In this document: positions 17,346-26,165 of the stretch, one piece after another
Layout: every line of letters begins with the position of its first letter
How positions within the stretch are numbered: the first letter of the stretch is position 1
Source: Planctomycetaceae bacterium
GTDB lineage: Bacteria > Planctomycetota > Planctomycetia > Planctomycetales > Planctomycetaceae
Reading direction: 5' to 3'
Length of the DNA: 64,000 nt
Assembly (NCBI GenBank): GCA_021732785.1
Contig: JAKFUG010000026.1
Coordinates: 62,001-126,000, forward strand
Translations under genes and position numbers: made by a program
The notes under the pieces: generated by a model
Databases searched by the model: none
Seen by the model: the letters and a program-made list of their open reading frames with translations, nothing else
What the model was told of the DNA's origin: nothing

Positions 17346-18302
17346 CTAAACGAAATGCGAGCGGACGAGGCGTTTGAAATCCTGAAAATTCCGCACGGAC
17401 TGCACCGCGTCCCGGAACGCGGCAAACTCCGGCAGGAATTTGGCGAAGTAGCAGCTCACGCGCGGCAACCGTTTCAGCGCGAGATAATTGCCGTAGAACT
17501 CGAACTCACTTTCGACGAGTTGCAGCAGCACCCGGGCGCGGTCGTTGTGGGTCGGCGCGGCCATCGTGCTTCCGCCGAGAACGAGTGACCGGGCCTGCTG
17601 GAAGATCCACGGATTGCCGAGACACCCGCGACCGATCGCTACGCCATCGGCTCCGGTTTCCTGAAGAAAACGGACCACATCACCCGGTTCCCGAATACCG
17701 CCGCTGCCGAGAACGGGGAACGACACCGCCTCCTTCACCCGGCGGATGACCGACCAATCGGGACCACCGACATACGCCTGGGCGACACTGCGAGCATGGA
17801 CATCGACCGCTCCCGCGCCGGCCTGTTCCGCCAATTGGGCAATCTCGACTGCGGTCTCGCGCTCGGCGTCCGGGCCGCTGCGAATCTTCAGCGTCACCGG
17901 GATATCCACCGCTTTCACCACGGCGGCGACGATGCGCCCGATGGCGGGCGGGTCGGCCATCAGCGCGCCCCCTTCGCCGCGGTTGTGCAGCCGTTTGATC
18001 GGACACTCGAAATTCAGATCGACGATGGAGAAACCTTGTTCGACCACCACCCGTGCGGCTTCGGCCATCACCGCGGGATCGGCTCCGCTGATTTGTCCCG
18101 CAGCGGGGCGTTCCCCCGGCGTCGTCGAGAGGAGTTTGAGTGCTCGTTTATCGCGCTTGGCGACATCGGCGGCGTCAATCCGTTCCGTGCAGACGAAGCT
18201 CGCGCCGAACTGCTTGCACAACAACCGGAACGGCAAGCTCGTGTGCTCTTCCATCGGTGCGAGACCGACAGGATGGGCGATGCTGACGCGGCCGATGAGC
18301 AT
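17346..18302 (-). CDS. tRNA-dihydrouridine synthase
   Basis: 318 aa from ATG 18302 (MLIGRVSIAHPVGLAPMEEHT). The flavoenzyme reduces specific uridines of tRNA to dihydrouridine with NADPH. Dus motifs are visible: the N-terminal LAPMEEHTSLPFRLLC, DLNFECPIKRLHNRGEGGALM where the catalytic Cys lies in the ECP triplet, VTLKIRSG, DVHARSVAQAYVGG, and the FMN-phosphate loops VLGSGGIREPGD and GVAIGRGCLGNPWIF. Subfamily (DusA/B/C) not resolved. It lies 134 bases downstream of two membrane-protein genes. Confidence 0.93.
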   Translation of the reverse strand: MLIGRVSIAHPVGLAPMEEHTSLPFRLLCKQFGASFVCTERIDAADVAKRDKRALKLLSTTPGERPAAGQISGADPAVMAEAARVVVEQGFSIVDLNFECPIKRLHNRGEGGALMADPPAIGRIVAAVVKAVDIPVTLKIRSGPDAERETAVEIAQLAEQAGAGAVDVHARSVAQAYVGGPDWSVIRRVKEAVSFPVLGSGGIREPGDVVRFLQETGADGVAIGRGCLGNPWIFQQARSLVLGGSTMAAPTHNDRARVLLQLVESEFEFYGNYLALKRLPRVSCYFAKFLPEFAAFRDAVQSVRNFQDFKRLVRSHFV

Positions 18303-18432
18303 GGGGAATGGTGATAGTTGGTAGGTGGTAGTTGGTAGGTGGCGAAATGAAGCAAACAGAGGATTGTAAGTCACGGGACGGGTAATTTAGATATTTTTCC
18401 GCCTAATACCCATCACCTATCACCGACCACCT
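18303..18432. repeat. Short GGTAGTTGGTAGGTGG-type repeats
   Basis: The spacer upstream of the dus gene contains tandem GATAGTTGGTAGGT / GGTAGTTGGTAGGT units at 18310-18342 and complementary CACCTATCACCGACCACCTAC near 18412-18434. No gene is present. Confidence 0.55.
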
Positions 18433-18436
18433 ACTT

Positions 18437-19297
18437 TTACAGCCGCAGCCATTCGTAGAACAGAAACTCGAACCGTTTTGTCAGCAGTGTGATGCGGCCC
18501 ATGACGGTAAAGGCGAACGAGGCCCCGAACGCGATCATCAGGACCCACACGCCGAAACGGGCTACGCGGCCGACGACGCCCTTGTGTTCGAACGAGAAGA
18601 AGAAGTACATCAGGCACGACAGCAGGCTGACAATGATGCCCCAGTTCCGCAGGGTTAGCCAGAAATCGAACCGGCCATCCACGAGCACAATCAGCGGCAG
18701 CAGCGTGTTGCGGATCTGGGAGACGAAATCGGCATCGAGAAACAGCACCAGTCGCAGACCGGCAAAGGTTCCCACTACAAACGCCAGCGGCCATTGCGAC
18801 AACCAGCCGATCTTCGGCACGAAGCGCAGAAACAGCATGCCGCCGAGAATCAGCGGAACGAGGTACGTCCAGTCGGGCGGTTTGTTCACATCGATGCCCG
18901 GCAGCGCCCAGCTTTGCATCAGCTTGGGTGTCAGTTCCACCATCAATTGCGCAATGATCGAATCCCAGAAGCCGACCACCATCGTATAACCGGCCGAGAC
19001 GCCAACAATGACCGCTTCCGCCAGCTTGTAGCAGACGTTGTCACGATACAGGTAACTGAAGCAGGCCAGCGTCAGAAACGCCGCGACCCAGACGCCGATG
19101 GTCCGTGAGGGACTCCACACGGCTTGCGGCTCATCGGCTTTGGCACCGATGTACGTAATCACTTCCTTCGAAGCCGCCACACGGTCGGGTTTCACGTAAG
19201 CCTTGGCGAGACCCTTCTCGGTGAACAGCCCCTTCGCCGTCAGCAGCAACACGCCCACGAGCAGCAGACCATAGCCGATTTTCGCTTCGCGCGTCAT
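18437..19297 (-). CDS. Polytopic inner-membrane protein, unknown
   Basis: 286 aa from ATG 19297, whose ATGA overlaps the stop of the upstream gene. About seven hydrophobic segments are visible, including IGYGLLLVGVLLLTAKGLF, TIGVWVAAFLTLACFSYLY, WTYLVPLILGGMLFLRFV, WPLAFVVGTFAGLRLVLFL, TLLPLIVLV, GIIVSLLSCLMYFFFSF and FGVWVLMIAFGASFAFTVMG. No transporter or enzyme motif was recognised. The tight coupling to the 289-aa gene upstream suggests that the two proteins form one complex. Confidence 0.75.
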   Translation of the reverse strand: MTREAKIGYGLLLVGVLLLTAKGLFTEKGLAKAYVKPDRVAASKEVITYIGAKADEPQAVWSPSRTIGVWVAAFLTLACFSYLYRDNVCYKLAEAVIVGVSAGYTMVVGFWDSIIAQLMVELTPKLMQSWALPGIDVNKPPDWTYLVPLILGGMLFLRFVPKIGWLSQWPLAFVVGTFAGLRLVLFLDADFVSQIRNTLLPLIVLVDGRFDFWLTLRNWGIIVSLLSCLMYFFFSFEHKGVVGRVARFGVWVLMIAFGASFAFTVMGRITLLTKRFEFLFYEWLRL

Positions 19298-20163
19298 CGC
19301 CCGGCCCCCGTTCCGGCTTTCCGCTTCGTGGTGAAGTGGACGATGTTGCCGAGGACGATTAACCCCACCATTAAAAGGTGCGCCACGAGTTGCGGGGCCA
19401 TCCGTTTGATGGCGACGGTCTTCGTGGGATCGCGGTACTGTTCGTACTTCGCCCCGAGCGCGGCTTCATACTCCGCGGCCCCTTTGATCGCCGCCAGGAT
19501 GCCAATCACCTGATCCGGGAAGTAGGGATACATCTGCGGCGATTGCACGCCGGTGCAACCGACGGCGAGCCGCAGTTTGCCTTGCGTCCCGGCGTATTGC
19601 ACCCATTCCTTCGCCCCGGGATACCCCGCGGAAATGTTGAGCACGAGATCCATATCCCGCACGTTATTGATGTTCCGCGTCATGGGGATGTCGTCGAGGT
19701 TGGTCCCTTCGACATCAGACGTGTAGAGCTTGCGGAGATCGTTTGCCACGAGCTTGATGGCGACTTCATTGCCGGGTTTGAAGCCGAGATTGACGTAGTC
19801 TTCGCCGTACACCAGTTTGGAGTCTGCGAACTCGTCTTTGATGATGTCGCGAATGTTGGCATCAATCATCGGCGTGCCGGCGGGCCACAGCGTCAGGAAG
19901 TACATCTTATGGCGTTTGAGGCAGCAGTGGCGGACGAACGCGGTCGCCATCGGTGCCAGTTCTGCCGCCGAGCCGGGATCGTAATCGAGCGCCAGCATGA
20001 TCTTCGAACCGGGCGGCAGATTCTCGACGGTGTCGAAGACCACTTTCGTCTGCGGCGTCGGCGATTCCGGAAACGGGCGATCAATCAGAATCGGAATCGC
20101 GACTGCGAGCGCCATCGCCAGAAAAATCCAGCGTCGATCCAGCGTCGCCAACGATTCCCACAT
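19294..20163 (-). CDS. Membrane-anchored protein with large soluble domain, unknown
   Basis: 289 aa from ATG 20163. One N-terminal transmembrane helix (RRWIFLAMALAVAIPILI), a soluble domain of about 220 residues containing KIMLALDYDPGSAAELAPMA, YGEDYVNLGFKPGNE and a conserved-looking IPMTRNINNVRDMDLVLNIS, then a C-terminal helix (LVAHLLMVGLIVLGNIVHF). No family is recognised. The last four bases overlap the next gene (ATGA). Together the pair could be an envelope complex; the S1-domain gene ends 62 bases upstream on the same strand. Confidence 0.75.
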   Translation of the reverse strand: MWESLATLDRRWIFLAMALAVAIPILIDRPFPESPTPQTKVVFDTVENLPPGSKIMLALDYDPGSAAELAPMATAFVRHCCLKRHKMYFLTLWPAGTPMIDANIRDIIKDEFADSKLVYGEDYVNLGFKPGNEVAIKLVANDLRKLYTSDVEGTNLDDIPMTRNINNVRDMDLVLNISAGYPGAKEWVQYAGTQGKLRLAVGCTGVQSPQMYPYFPDQVIGILAAIKGAAEYEAALGAKYEQYRDPTKTVAIKRMAPQLVAHLLMVGLIVLGNIVHFTTKRKAGTGAGR

Positions 20164-20225
20164 GCGGGGTTTTCCTCACCGTGCGGATGGCTCAGTTTCA
20201 GCAACGCTTCGGCAGATCGCGGATA

Positions 20226-21947
20226 CTATTCGAAATTGGTCGGGTTGCCGAAGAGGCCGGTGCCGCCGGTGCCGCCGGTGCCCCCCTTGAGCGGTTCTTT
20301 CCGCTTGCTGACGTACGCCTGGCCTTTGCCGGGGGCGAGGTCTTCGTCCTTGGGTTGCTCGGGCTTTTCTTTCAGGGCTTTCAGCGAGAGGCTGATTCGC
20401 TGGCGATCGGGTTCGACTTCCAAAACGGCGGCCTGGATTTCCTGACCGACGGAGAGGACTTCCGTCACGCGCTTCACCCGACGGTGATCGAGTTCACTGA
20501 TGTGGATCAGACCTTCCACACCCTGTTCGAGTTCCACGAACGCACCAAAGTCGGTGGTGCGGGTGACGCGGCCCGTCACCGTCCGGCCGACGGCATATTT
20601 CTCCGCTGCGGCGTTCCAGGGGTTCTGCGCGAGTTGCTTCATCCCGAGGCCGATTTTCTGCTTCTCGCGATCGAGCGACAGAATCACCACATCGACCGGT
20701 TGGCCTTCCTGCAGGACTTCCGACGGATGCTTGATGCGGGTCCAGCTCATCTCGCCGACGTGCAGGAAACCATCGCAGCCGCCGAGGTCGATGAATGCCC
20801 CGTAATCCTTGATCGTCTTCACCTTGCCGGCGAATTGCTGACCCACTTCGACACCCGTCCAGAACGTCGCCGCGGCTTCTTTCCGTTCCTGAATCAACAG
20901 GGCGCGACGGCTGACGACGAGGTTCCGTTTGGCCGGATTGACTTCCGTCACCTGCACCGCGAACCGTTGGCCGACGTAGGTTTCGAGGGCCGCGATGAAA
21001 CCGAGATCCACCTGGCTGGCGGGCAGGAACGCCCGCATGTTGCTGACGGTGACTTCGAGACCGCCCTTGTTCGTCTTGTTGACGACGCATTCGACCACAT
21101 GACCGACGGCGAGGTCCTCCCAGTTGCCCTTCGGACGACGGGTCGCTTTCGGCAAGCTGACGAGAATCACACTGTTTTCAGGATCGAACCGATCCACCAC
21201 GACGAGGAACTCTTCGCCGATGTGCGGCTGTTTCCCTTGTGGAAATTGCTTTGAAGGCAGCAACGCCGGGAAGCGGAAGCCGACTTCGCAAAAGACGTTT
21301 TCGGGGTTCACCGAGACGACTTTGGCCTTGAGTTTTGAGCCGACTTCGACCTGGTCTTCGGACCCCGGGACGACGGCCCCGGCGACGGTCGACGGAGCAC
21401 CTTCCGACGCCACCGCGGATGCACCGGCCATGGTGCCAGACATTGCTGCACTGATTTCCGCTTCGAGGTCGGCTTCGAGCGGGGCGTCTTTCGCGGGGAG
21501 CGGAATCGGTTCGCGCGGGCTGTCCTGATACACCACCACTTCCGCCGGTGCCGGTACGGTTTGCCCCGGCTGAGACGGTTCCAGTTGCGATGTCGGCGAG
21601 CCCCCGGCACTGCCGTAGGTGGGAATCGCCTTCAACTGGTCGGCGGACGCGGACGGATTCAATTGAATCTTCCGCTTCTGCGGCGCGTCACCTTCCGCAC
21701 CATCGGCGGCGAGTTCGCTCACCGGCATCGGCGAATCGACAACGGCGGCGTGGGGTTCATCGGGTGAGACCGGCGCGACGAGGGCTTCCCCCTCTGGCGG
21801 TGCGGCGCATTCGACCTGAGCCGGCGCTCCGTTCTCACCCGGGGATGAACAGGCTGTTCCCTCCGCATGGGGAGTGGAATTCGTGTTGTTTTCCGGCGCG
21901 GACATCTCCGCGCCAGCCTCAGTCGGTACACCTTGATCGCCGTTCAT
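20226..21947 (-). CDS. Four-S1-domain RNA-binding protein, ribosomal protein S1-like
   Basis: 573 aa from ATG 21947 (MNGDQGVPTE), with GGGTGAGACG upstream. Residues 1-195 are acidic, Pro/Ala-rich and low complexity. Four S1 OB-fold domains follow at about 200-268, 280-350, 368-440 and 454-526; the last two are canonical (GKVKTIKDYGAFIDLGGCDGFLHVGEMSW and GRVTRTTDFGAFVELEQGVEGLIHISEL, shown here as family pattern K-x-x-x-D-[YF]-G-A-F). The C-terminus is Lys-rich and then Gly/Thr repeats. Likely the planctomycete counterpart of bS1, which helps mRNA onto the 30S subunit; a different S1 protein cannot be ruled out. Confidence 0.85.
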   Translation of the reverse strand: MNGDQGVPTEAGAEMSAPENNTNSTPHAEGTACSSPGENGAPAQVECAAPPEGEALVAPVSPDEPHAAVVDSPMPVSELAADGAEGDAPQKRKIQLNPSASADQLKAIPTYGSAGGSPTSQLEPSQPGQTVPAPAEVVVYQDSPREPIPLPAKDAPLEADLEAEISAAMSGTMAGASAVASEGAPSTVAGAVVPGSEDQVEVGSKLKAKVVSVNPENVFCEVGFRFPALLPSKQFPQGKQPHIGEEFLVVVDRFDPENSVILVSLPKATRRPKGNWEDLAVGHVVECVVNKTNKGGLEVTVSNMRAFLPASQVDLGFIAALETYVGQRFAVQVTEVNPAKRNLVVSRRALLIQERKEAAATFWTGVEVGQQFAGKVKTIKDYGAFIDLGGCDGFLHVGEMSWTRIKHPSEVLQEGQPVDVVILSLDREKQKIGLGMKQLAQNPWNAAAEKYAVGRTVTGRVTRTTDFGAFVELEQGVEGLIHISELDHRRVKRVTEVLSVGQEIQAAVLEVEPDRQRISLSLKALKEKPEQPKDEDLAPGKGQAYVSKRKEPLKGGTGGTGGTGLFGNPTNFE

Positions 21948-22106
21948 CGTCTCACCCAATTCTCGCGTTCCTGCGCGGCCGTCCATGACGGGCCGGTAGA
22001 ACAGTCTTCACCTTGGTTATCCAGGCACTCGGTCACGATAGCGAAACCACTGATGGGCCGCTACCTTCCGCACGCCGACTCTTGATTTCTAAAGTAAACC
22101 CCGTTC

Positions 22107-22973
22107 TCAGCTTTTCGGTTTCTTCGCCAGCACGCAGCGAAACCCGATGGCGTCATCCGCGCCGTCCGGCGCGAATTCTCGTCGAGCCGTACTCGTCAGC
22201 CGGTCCGCCTTGTCCTTCCATGATCCGCTCCGCAGCACGATCTTTTCCTGGTCATTCCGCGGCGATCGGGGCGTCTCCTGCACGTCGGTGTAATCCTTCG
22301 TCCAACTGTCGGACGTGAATTCCCACAGATAGCCGTGCATGTCGTACAGGCCCCACGCATTCGGCTTAAGAGCCCCCACCGGCGGGTCATTGCCGGCGGC
22401 GTTGCCGGTGTACCACGCGAAGTCGTTGATCTGCTTGGTCTCGTCGCCGAAACTGTAGCGCGTCTTCGTTCCCGCGCGGCAGGCGTATTCCCATTCGGTC
22501 TCGGTTGGCAGCCGGATTTCTTCGTCCGCGGCAATCAACTTCCGCTCTTGAAGAAGCTGCGTCAGCTTGCGACAGCATGCGTTGGCATCGCGCCACGTCA
22601 TCATCTCGACGGAGTTCCGCGGGCCTTTCCATTTGCTGGGATTCGTTCCCATCACGGCTTCGTACAGATTTTGCGGCATCTCGTACCGGGCGATCGAGAA
22701 CGGTGACTTTAACGTGATTTCCAGCAATGGACGCTCTTCCGGCGGACCATCGCTGCTGCCCCGAACAAAGCTCGCCGGGAATGTGTCCTGCCCCGGCGTG
22801 ATGCGGACGAACTCGTCGACGAAGCGCTTTAACAGCGCATCGAGGTTCGCATCCTCAGCGTGAGCCCATGATGTCACGGCAAGACTCATCGCGAAGAGGC
22901 AATAAAACGTGGCGTGCCGAAACAGCACGGCGGAACTCCCGAACGGGACGGAAAGGATCGGAACAGAACTCAT
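22107..22973 (-). CDS. SUMF1/FGE-fold exported protein lacking catalytic cysteines
   Basis: 288 aa from ATG 22973; the ribosome-binding site is weak and ATG 22889 inside the signal peptide is possible. The hydrophobic FYCLFAMSLAVTSWAHA at residues 23-39 is a signal. SUMF1-fold hallmarks: RLPTETEWEYACRAGT (154-169), NAWGLYDMHGYLWEF (205-219), RSGSW and AIGFRC near the C-terminus. The two cysteines used by true formylglycine-generating enzymes are not present in the RSGSWKDKADRLTSTAR stretch, so it is unlikely to activate the sulfatase at 8208. Most such planctomycete proteins have unknown, perhaps binding, roles. Confidence 0.85.
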   Translation of the reverse strand: MSSVPILSVPFGSSAVLFRHATFYCLFAMSLAVTSWAHAEDANLDALLKRFVDEFVRITPGQDTFPASFVRGSSDGPPEERPLLEITLKSPFSIARYEMPQNLYEAVMGTNPSKWKGPRNSVEMMTWRDANACCRKLTQLLQERKLIAADEEIRLPTETEWEYACRAGTKTRYSFGDETKQINDFAWYTGNAAGNDPPVGALKPNAWGLYDMHGYLWEFTSDSWTKDYTDVQETPRSPRNDQEKIVLRSGSWKDKADRLTSTARREFAPDGADDAIGFRCVLAKKPKS

Positions 22974-23491
22974 TTATGTACCGCGCACAGTGCTGAGTGT
23001 CGAGGGTCAAGTGCAATCGAAAAGATGTCTTCACACCGGTAAGACATCCGTTGATGAAATGGGTGCAGGATTGAATGGCCTTCAGCCCCGACGGGGGCGC
23101 GATTCGATAGCCCAGGGAAAAGCGTCTTCGCGCAGCCCTGGGTCATGGGATCAAAAGACGTCACCAAGCCCCACAGGGGCGCAACTGTTTTGTGCGTAAA
23201 AGTGTCCCGCCCCGCTGGGGCTGAGCGTTGATTTGAATCAGCAACCCAGGCCTCCGGAAGACCTGCGGGCTGGGCTCTCGAATCTCACCCCGTTGGGGCT
23301 CCGGACCAGAAAATGGCAATGAAGACTCTCGGATGCACCCCAGACATCCCACGAATTCCTTCTTATCGCTGTGCGGTTTCGCGTCCCGCACCGAATCCTC
23401 GCGGTGCCCCTCAACTTCCCCCACTCGATTGACCGCGTTCGCCACGGGGTCCCATAATCCGTGTATTGATTCTCACACTCGAAAGTGACGC
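22974..23491. other. 518-base divergent spacer filled with palindromes
   Basis: No gene is supported. From about 23083 to 23310 it contains a series of GC-rich hairpins: AGCCCCGACGGGGGC, AGCCCAGGG / CCCTGGGTC (23112-23142), AGCCCCACAGGGGCG, CCCGCCCCGCTGGGGCTGAG, AACCCAGGCCTCC / GGGCTGGGCTC, and CACCCCGTTGGGGCTC. These are REP-like units spread over the upstream region of trpB. Any trpB promoter should lie in the last 150 bases. Confidence 0.7.
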
Positions 23492-24712
23492 ATGACCGTC
23501 TCGATTGCCAGTCCCGCGACGTCGCAAGTTCCCGATCTCGAAGGCCGCTTCGGTGAGTTCGGCCGCCGGTTCGTGCCCGAAACGCTGATGTACGCCCTCG
23601 AACAGCTCACGACGGAGTATCACAAAGCCCAGCGCGACCCGAAGTTCCAGCAGCAACTCGACGGCTTGCTGCGGACGTTCGTCGGCCGTCCGAATCCGCT
23701 CTACTTCGCGGAACGGCTTACGAAAATGTGTGGCGGCGCGCAGATTTACCTGAAGCGCGAAGACCTCAACCACACCGGCGCTCACAAGATCAACAACACC
23801 ATCGGGCAGACGTTATTAACGCTACGGATGGGCAAAACTCGCGTGATTGCCGAAACTGGCGCTGGCCAACACGGCGTGGCGACGGCGACGGCCTGTGCGC
23901 GGTTTGGTCTGCCGTGCGTCGTCTATATGGGTGAAGAAGATGTCCGCCGACAGAAATTGAACGTCTTCATTATGAAGACGATGGGAGCCGAAGTCCGGCC
24001 GGTCACCAGCGGGTCGCGCACGCTGCGGGATGCCATCAACGAGGCGATGCGCGACTGGATGGCTTCGGTCGCCGACACGCATTACATCATCGGCTCGGTC
24101 GTGGGACCGCATCCGTTTCCGATGATGGTCCGCGATTTCCAGGCGGTCATCGGCCGGGAAGCGCGGGCACAATGTCTCGAAGAAACCGGCCGGTTGCCCG
24201 ATGAAGTGGTGGCGTGTGTCGGCGGCGGCAGCAACTCCGCGGGGATGTTCTACCCGTTCGTCGAAGACAAAACCGTCGCGCTCACCGGGATTGAAGCGGG
24301 CGGCCGCAGCAGTGAACCCGGTCAGCACGCCAGTACCCTTTCCTACGGCGCGAAGGGCGTGCTCCACGGCAGTTACAGCTACGTCCTGCAAGATGAAGAC
24401 GGACAGACCGCGGATGTCCATTCGATCTCCGCGGGGCTCGATTACCCCGGCGTCGGCCCCGAACACAGCTACTGGAAAGACACCGGCCGCGTGCAATACG
24501 TGGCGATTCGCGATCAGGAAGCCCTCGACACGATGCAGCTCGTCGCCCGCACCGAAGGCATTATCCCGGCGCTCGAAAGTTCCCACGCGATGGCATACGC
24601 CCTGCGCCGCGCGAAAGAACGAGCGAAGACAGACGTCATCGTGGTCTGCCTCTCCGGCCGCGGCGACAAAGATCTGAACGAAGTCGCCCGGTTGACCAAC
24701 CAGACGATTTAA
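23492..24712 (+). CDS. trpB: Tryptophan synthase beta subunit
   Basis: 406 aa from ATG 23492. It joins indole and L-serine to form L-tryptophan, using PLP, in the alpha2-beta2 complex. The TrpB signature [11 protein letters not shown] contains the Schiff-base lysine (K99); the PLP-phosphate loop [12 protein letters not shown] and the catalytic-region [12 protein letters not shown] are intact. Length is normal for TrpB1. trpA follows 89 bases later; other trp genes are not in the window, so this is a split trp pathway. A strong hairpin lies between the two genes. Confidence 0.98.
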   Translation: MTVSIASPATSQVPDLEGRFGEFGRRFVPETLMYALEQLTTEYHKAQRDPKFQQQLDGLLRTFVGRPNPLYFAERLTKMCGGAQIYLKREDLNHTGAHKINNTIGQTLLTLRMGKTRVIAETGAGQHGVATATACARFGLPCVVYMGEEDVRRQKLNVFIMKTMGAEVRPVTSGSRTLRDAINEAMRDWMASVADTHYIIGSVVGPHPFPMMVRDFQAVIGREARAQCLEETGRLPDEVVACVGGGSNSAGMFYPFVEDKTVALTGIEAGGRSSEPGQHASTLSYGAKGVLHGSYSYVLQDEDGQTADVHSISAGLDYPGVGPEHSYWKDTGRVQYVAIRDQEALDTMQLVARTEGIIPALESSHAMAYALRRAKERAKTDVIVVCLSGRGDKDLNEVARLTNQTI

Positions 24713-24723
24713 GTCGCCGATCA

Positions 24724-24755
24724 GCACCCCGGCTGCTCCGAAGCAGCCGGGGTGC
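24724..24755. repeat. Strong palindrome between trpB and trpA
   Basis: Arms GCACCCCGGCTGCT and AGCAGCCGGGGTGC (exact, 14 bases) with a CCGA loop, followed by TCTCCGCGC. The same element, including the tail, is found at 61774-61805 inside a coding region. There is no U-tract, so it may attenuate or protect the trpBA transcript rather than end it. Confidence 0.75.
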
Positions 24756-24801
24756 TCTCCGCGCGATCACCCTTCTCCCGACTCCAAGACGTGACCCACA
24801 G

Positions 24802-25611
24802 ATGAATCCCATCGCCGAAGTTTTTTCGCAGCGCACGACCGCCGGACAGTTGGCGTTTATTCCGTTTGTCACCGCGGGGGATCCGGATCTGTCCGTCACC
24901 ACGCGGGTGATCACGGAACTGGCCCACGCCGGGGCAGACTTGATCGAAGTCGGCTTCCCGTACTCCGATCCGATCGCCGACGGCCCGGTGATTCAGGCGT
25001 CGTACACCCGCGCTTTGAACAACAAGATCAAGCTCGTGGATATCTTCGCCGCGGTCGAGTCGTTGAAAGGGCAGGTGAAGCCGCCGCTGCTGGCGATGGT
25101 TTCCTACGCGATCATTTTCCGTCACGGCCCGCAGGCGTTTGTCGACCATGCGGTGAAAGCCGGGTTTTCCGGACTGATTGTGCCCGATCTGCCGGGCGAT
25201 GAAGCGGCCGAATTCGCGAAGCTCGTCGACGCTGCCGATTTGGCGTTGATTCAACTCGTTGCGCCGACCACGCCTGCAGAGCGAATGAAAAAGATTCTCG
25301 AACAGGCGTCCGGTTTCGTGTACTGCATTGCCGTCGCCGGGACGACCGGGGCCAGGGAAGCGCTGCCGGGCGATCTCGCCGCGATGCTCAAATCGCTCCG
25401 CGCGACCACCACGCTGCCGCTTGCCGTCGGCTTCGGATTGAGCCGTCCCGATCAAATCCGCGCGTTGCATGGGCTCGCCAACGGGGGGATAGTCGGCAGC
25501 GCCCTGGTCAAGCATCTCGAAGCCGCCACGAATGCGGAGTCGACCGTCGTGGCGGTTCAACGCATCGCCGCCGCCGCCCGGGAACTCGCTCTGGCCGCCC
25601 ACGGAAAGTAA
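24802..25611 (+). CDS. trpA: Tryptophan synthase alpha subunit
   Basis: 269 aa from ATG 24802. It cleaves indole-3-glycerol phosphate to indole and glyceraldehyde 3-phosphate and feeds indole to TrpB. The TIM-barrel signature LIEVGFPYSDPIADGPVIQ holds the catalytic Glu49 and Asp60; FVTAGDPDL at 22-30 and the phosphate loop VGFGLSRPDQ are also present. Length is normal. It follows trpB on the same strand, and a convergent gene ends 21 bases downstream. Confidence 0.98.
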   Translation: MNPIAEVFSQRTTAGQLAFIPFVTAGDPDLSVTTRVITELAHAGADLIEVGFPYSDPIADGPVIQASYTRALNNKIKLVDIFAAVESLKGQVKPPLLAMVSYAIIFRHGPQAFVDHAVKAGFSGLIVPDLPGDEAAEFAKLVDAADLALIQLVAPTTPAERMKKILEQASGFVYCIAVAGTTGAREALPGDLAAMLKSLRATTTLPLAVGFGLSRPDQIRALHGLANGGIVGSALVKHLEAATNAESTVVAVQRIAAAARELALAAHGK

Positions 25612-25631
25612 GACCATTTCGGCCGTCACGG

Positions 25632-26165
25632 TCACAACACCGCCGAAACTTCCAGCAGGTCGACCGCGGGTTGGCGGTTGCAGAAGATCGTGGCCAGACG
25701 GCCGTAGGTGACGGCACCAAGGGGCATCTGCATCGCGGCGGCGAGCCCCGGACCCGCCGTGATTTCGAGAATCGCGCCCAGATCAATGTGGCGCAACACA
25801 TTGTGATTGATGAGGATCCGTCCGAGAGGTGTTTCCCCGGCGATGATTTCCCGCCGCACGGGTTCGATCACATAATTCAAGTGGAAGCGAACCAGTCCGT
25901 ACTGCACGGGAATGGTGGTGCCATGCTTCAGAAGCAAGATTTCGCGGGCATAAATGTCGCCGTCCTGGTGGTGCTGTAAAACCCGAACATCCACCGAACA
26001 CTGATGATACCGCTCCATGGAGACGGTCATGTGCTCGTGATGCACCAGCAGACTGTGATACGGCTCGGGAGTGACCGCCGACGGAATATGCTCCACGCGC
26101 TGAAAGAGGGGCTCGGCATGGGTGAACAGCGAGGTCAGTGACCGGAGGTCTTCCAAAGCGTTCAT
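25632..26165 (-). CDS. Chorismate pyruvate-lyase-like protein (DUF98/UbiC fold)
   Basis: 177 aa from ATG 26165; GGAGGG lies about 12 bases upstream, and an in-frame GTG at 26204 is a possible longer start. Visible blocks are LVHHEHMTVSMERYHQCSVD, YAREILLLKHGTTIPVQYG and the late ETPLGRILINHNVLRH, a pattern resembling the chorismate lyase fold, in which a late Glu and a PLG turn shape the product site. That enzyme removes pyruvate from chorismate to give 4-hydroxybenzoate. In mycobacteria a DUF98 chorismate lyase (Rv2949c) supplies the starter for a polyketide synthase. Here it is divergent from a polyketide synthase. Fold assignment is by eye and not certain. Confidence 0.6.
   Translation of the reverse strand: MNALEDLRSLTSLFTHAEPLFQRVEHIPSAVTPEPYHSLLVHHEHMTVSMERYHQCSVDVRVLQHHQDGDIYAREILLLKHGTTIPVQYGLVRFHLNYVIEPVRREIIAGETPLGRILINHNVLRHIDLGAILEITAGPGLAAAMQMPLGAVTYGRLATIFCNRQPAVDLLEVSAVL

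Noticed and set aside
22107-22973. SUMF1-fold protein as the activator of the sulfatase at 8208
   Set aside because: The cysteines needed for formylglycine generation are missing in the relevant C-terminal segment, the protein is exported, and it is not adjacent to the sulfatase.
22974-23491. CRISPR-like or tRNA content in the repeat-rich spacer before trpB
   Set aside because: The repeats are palindromes of different lengths without regular spacers, and no cloverleaf with a T-loop GTTCGANTC was found.
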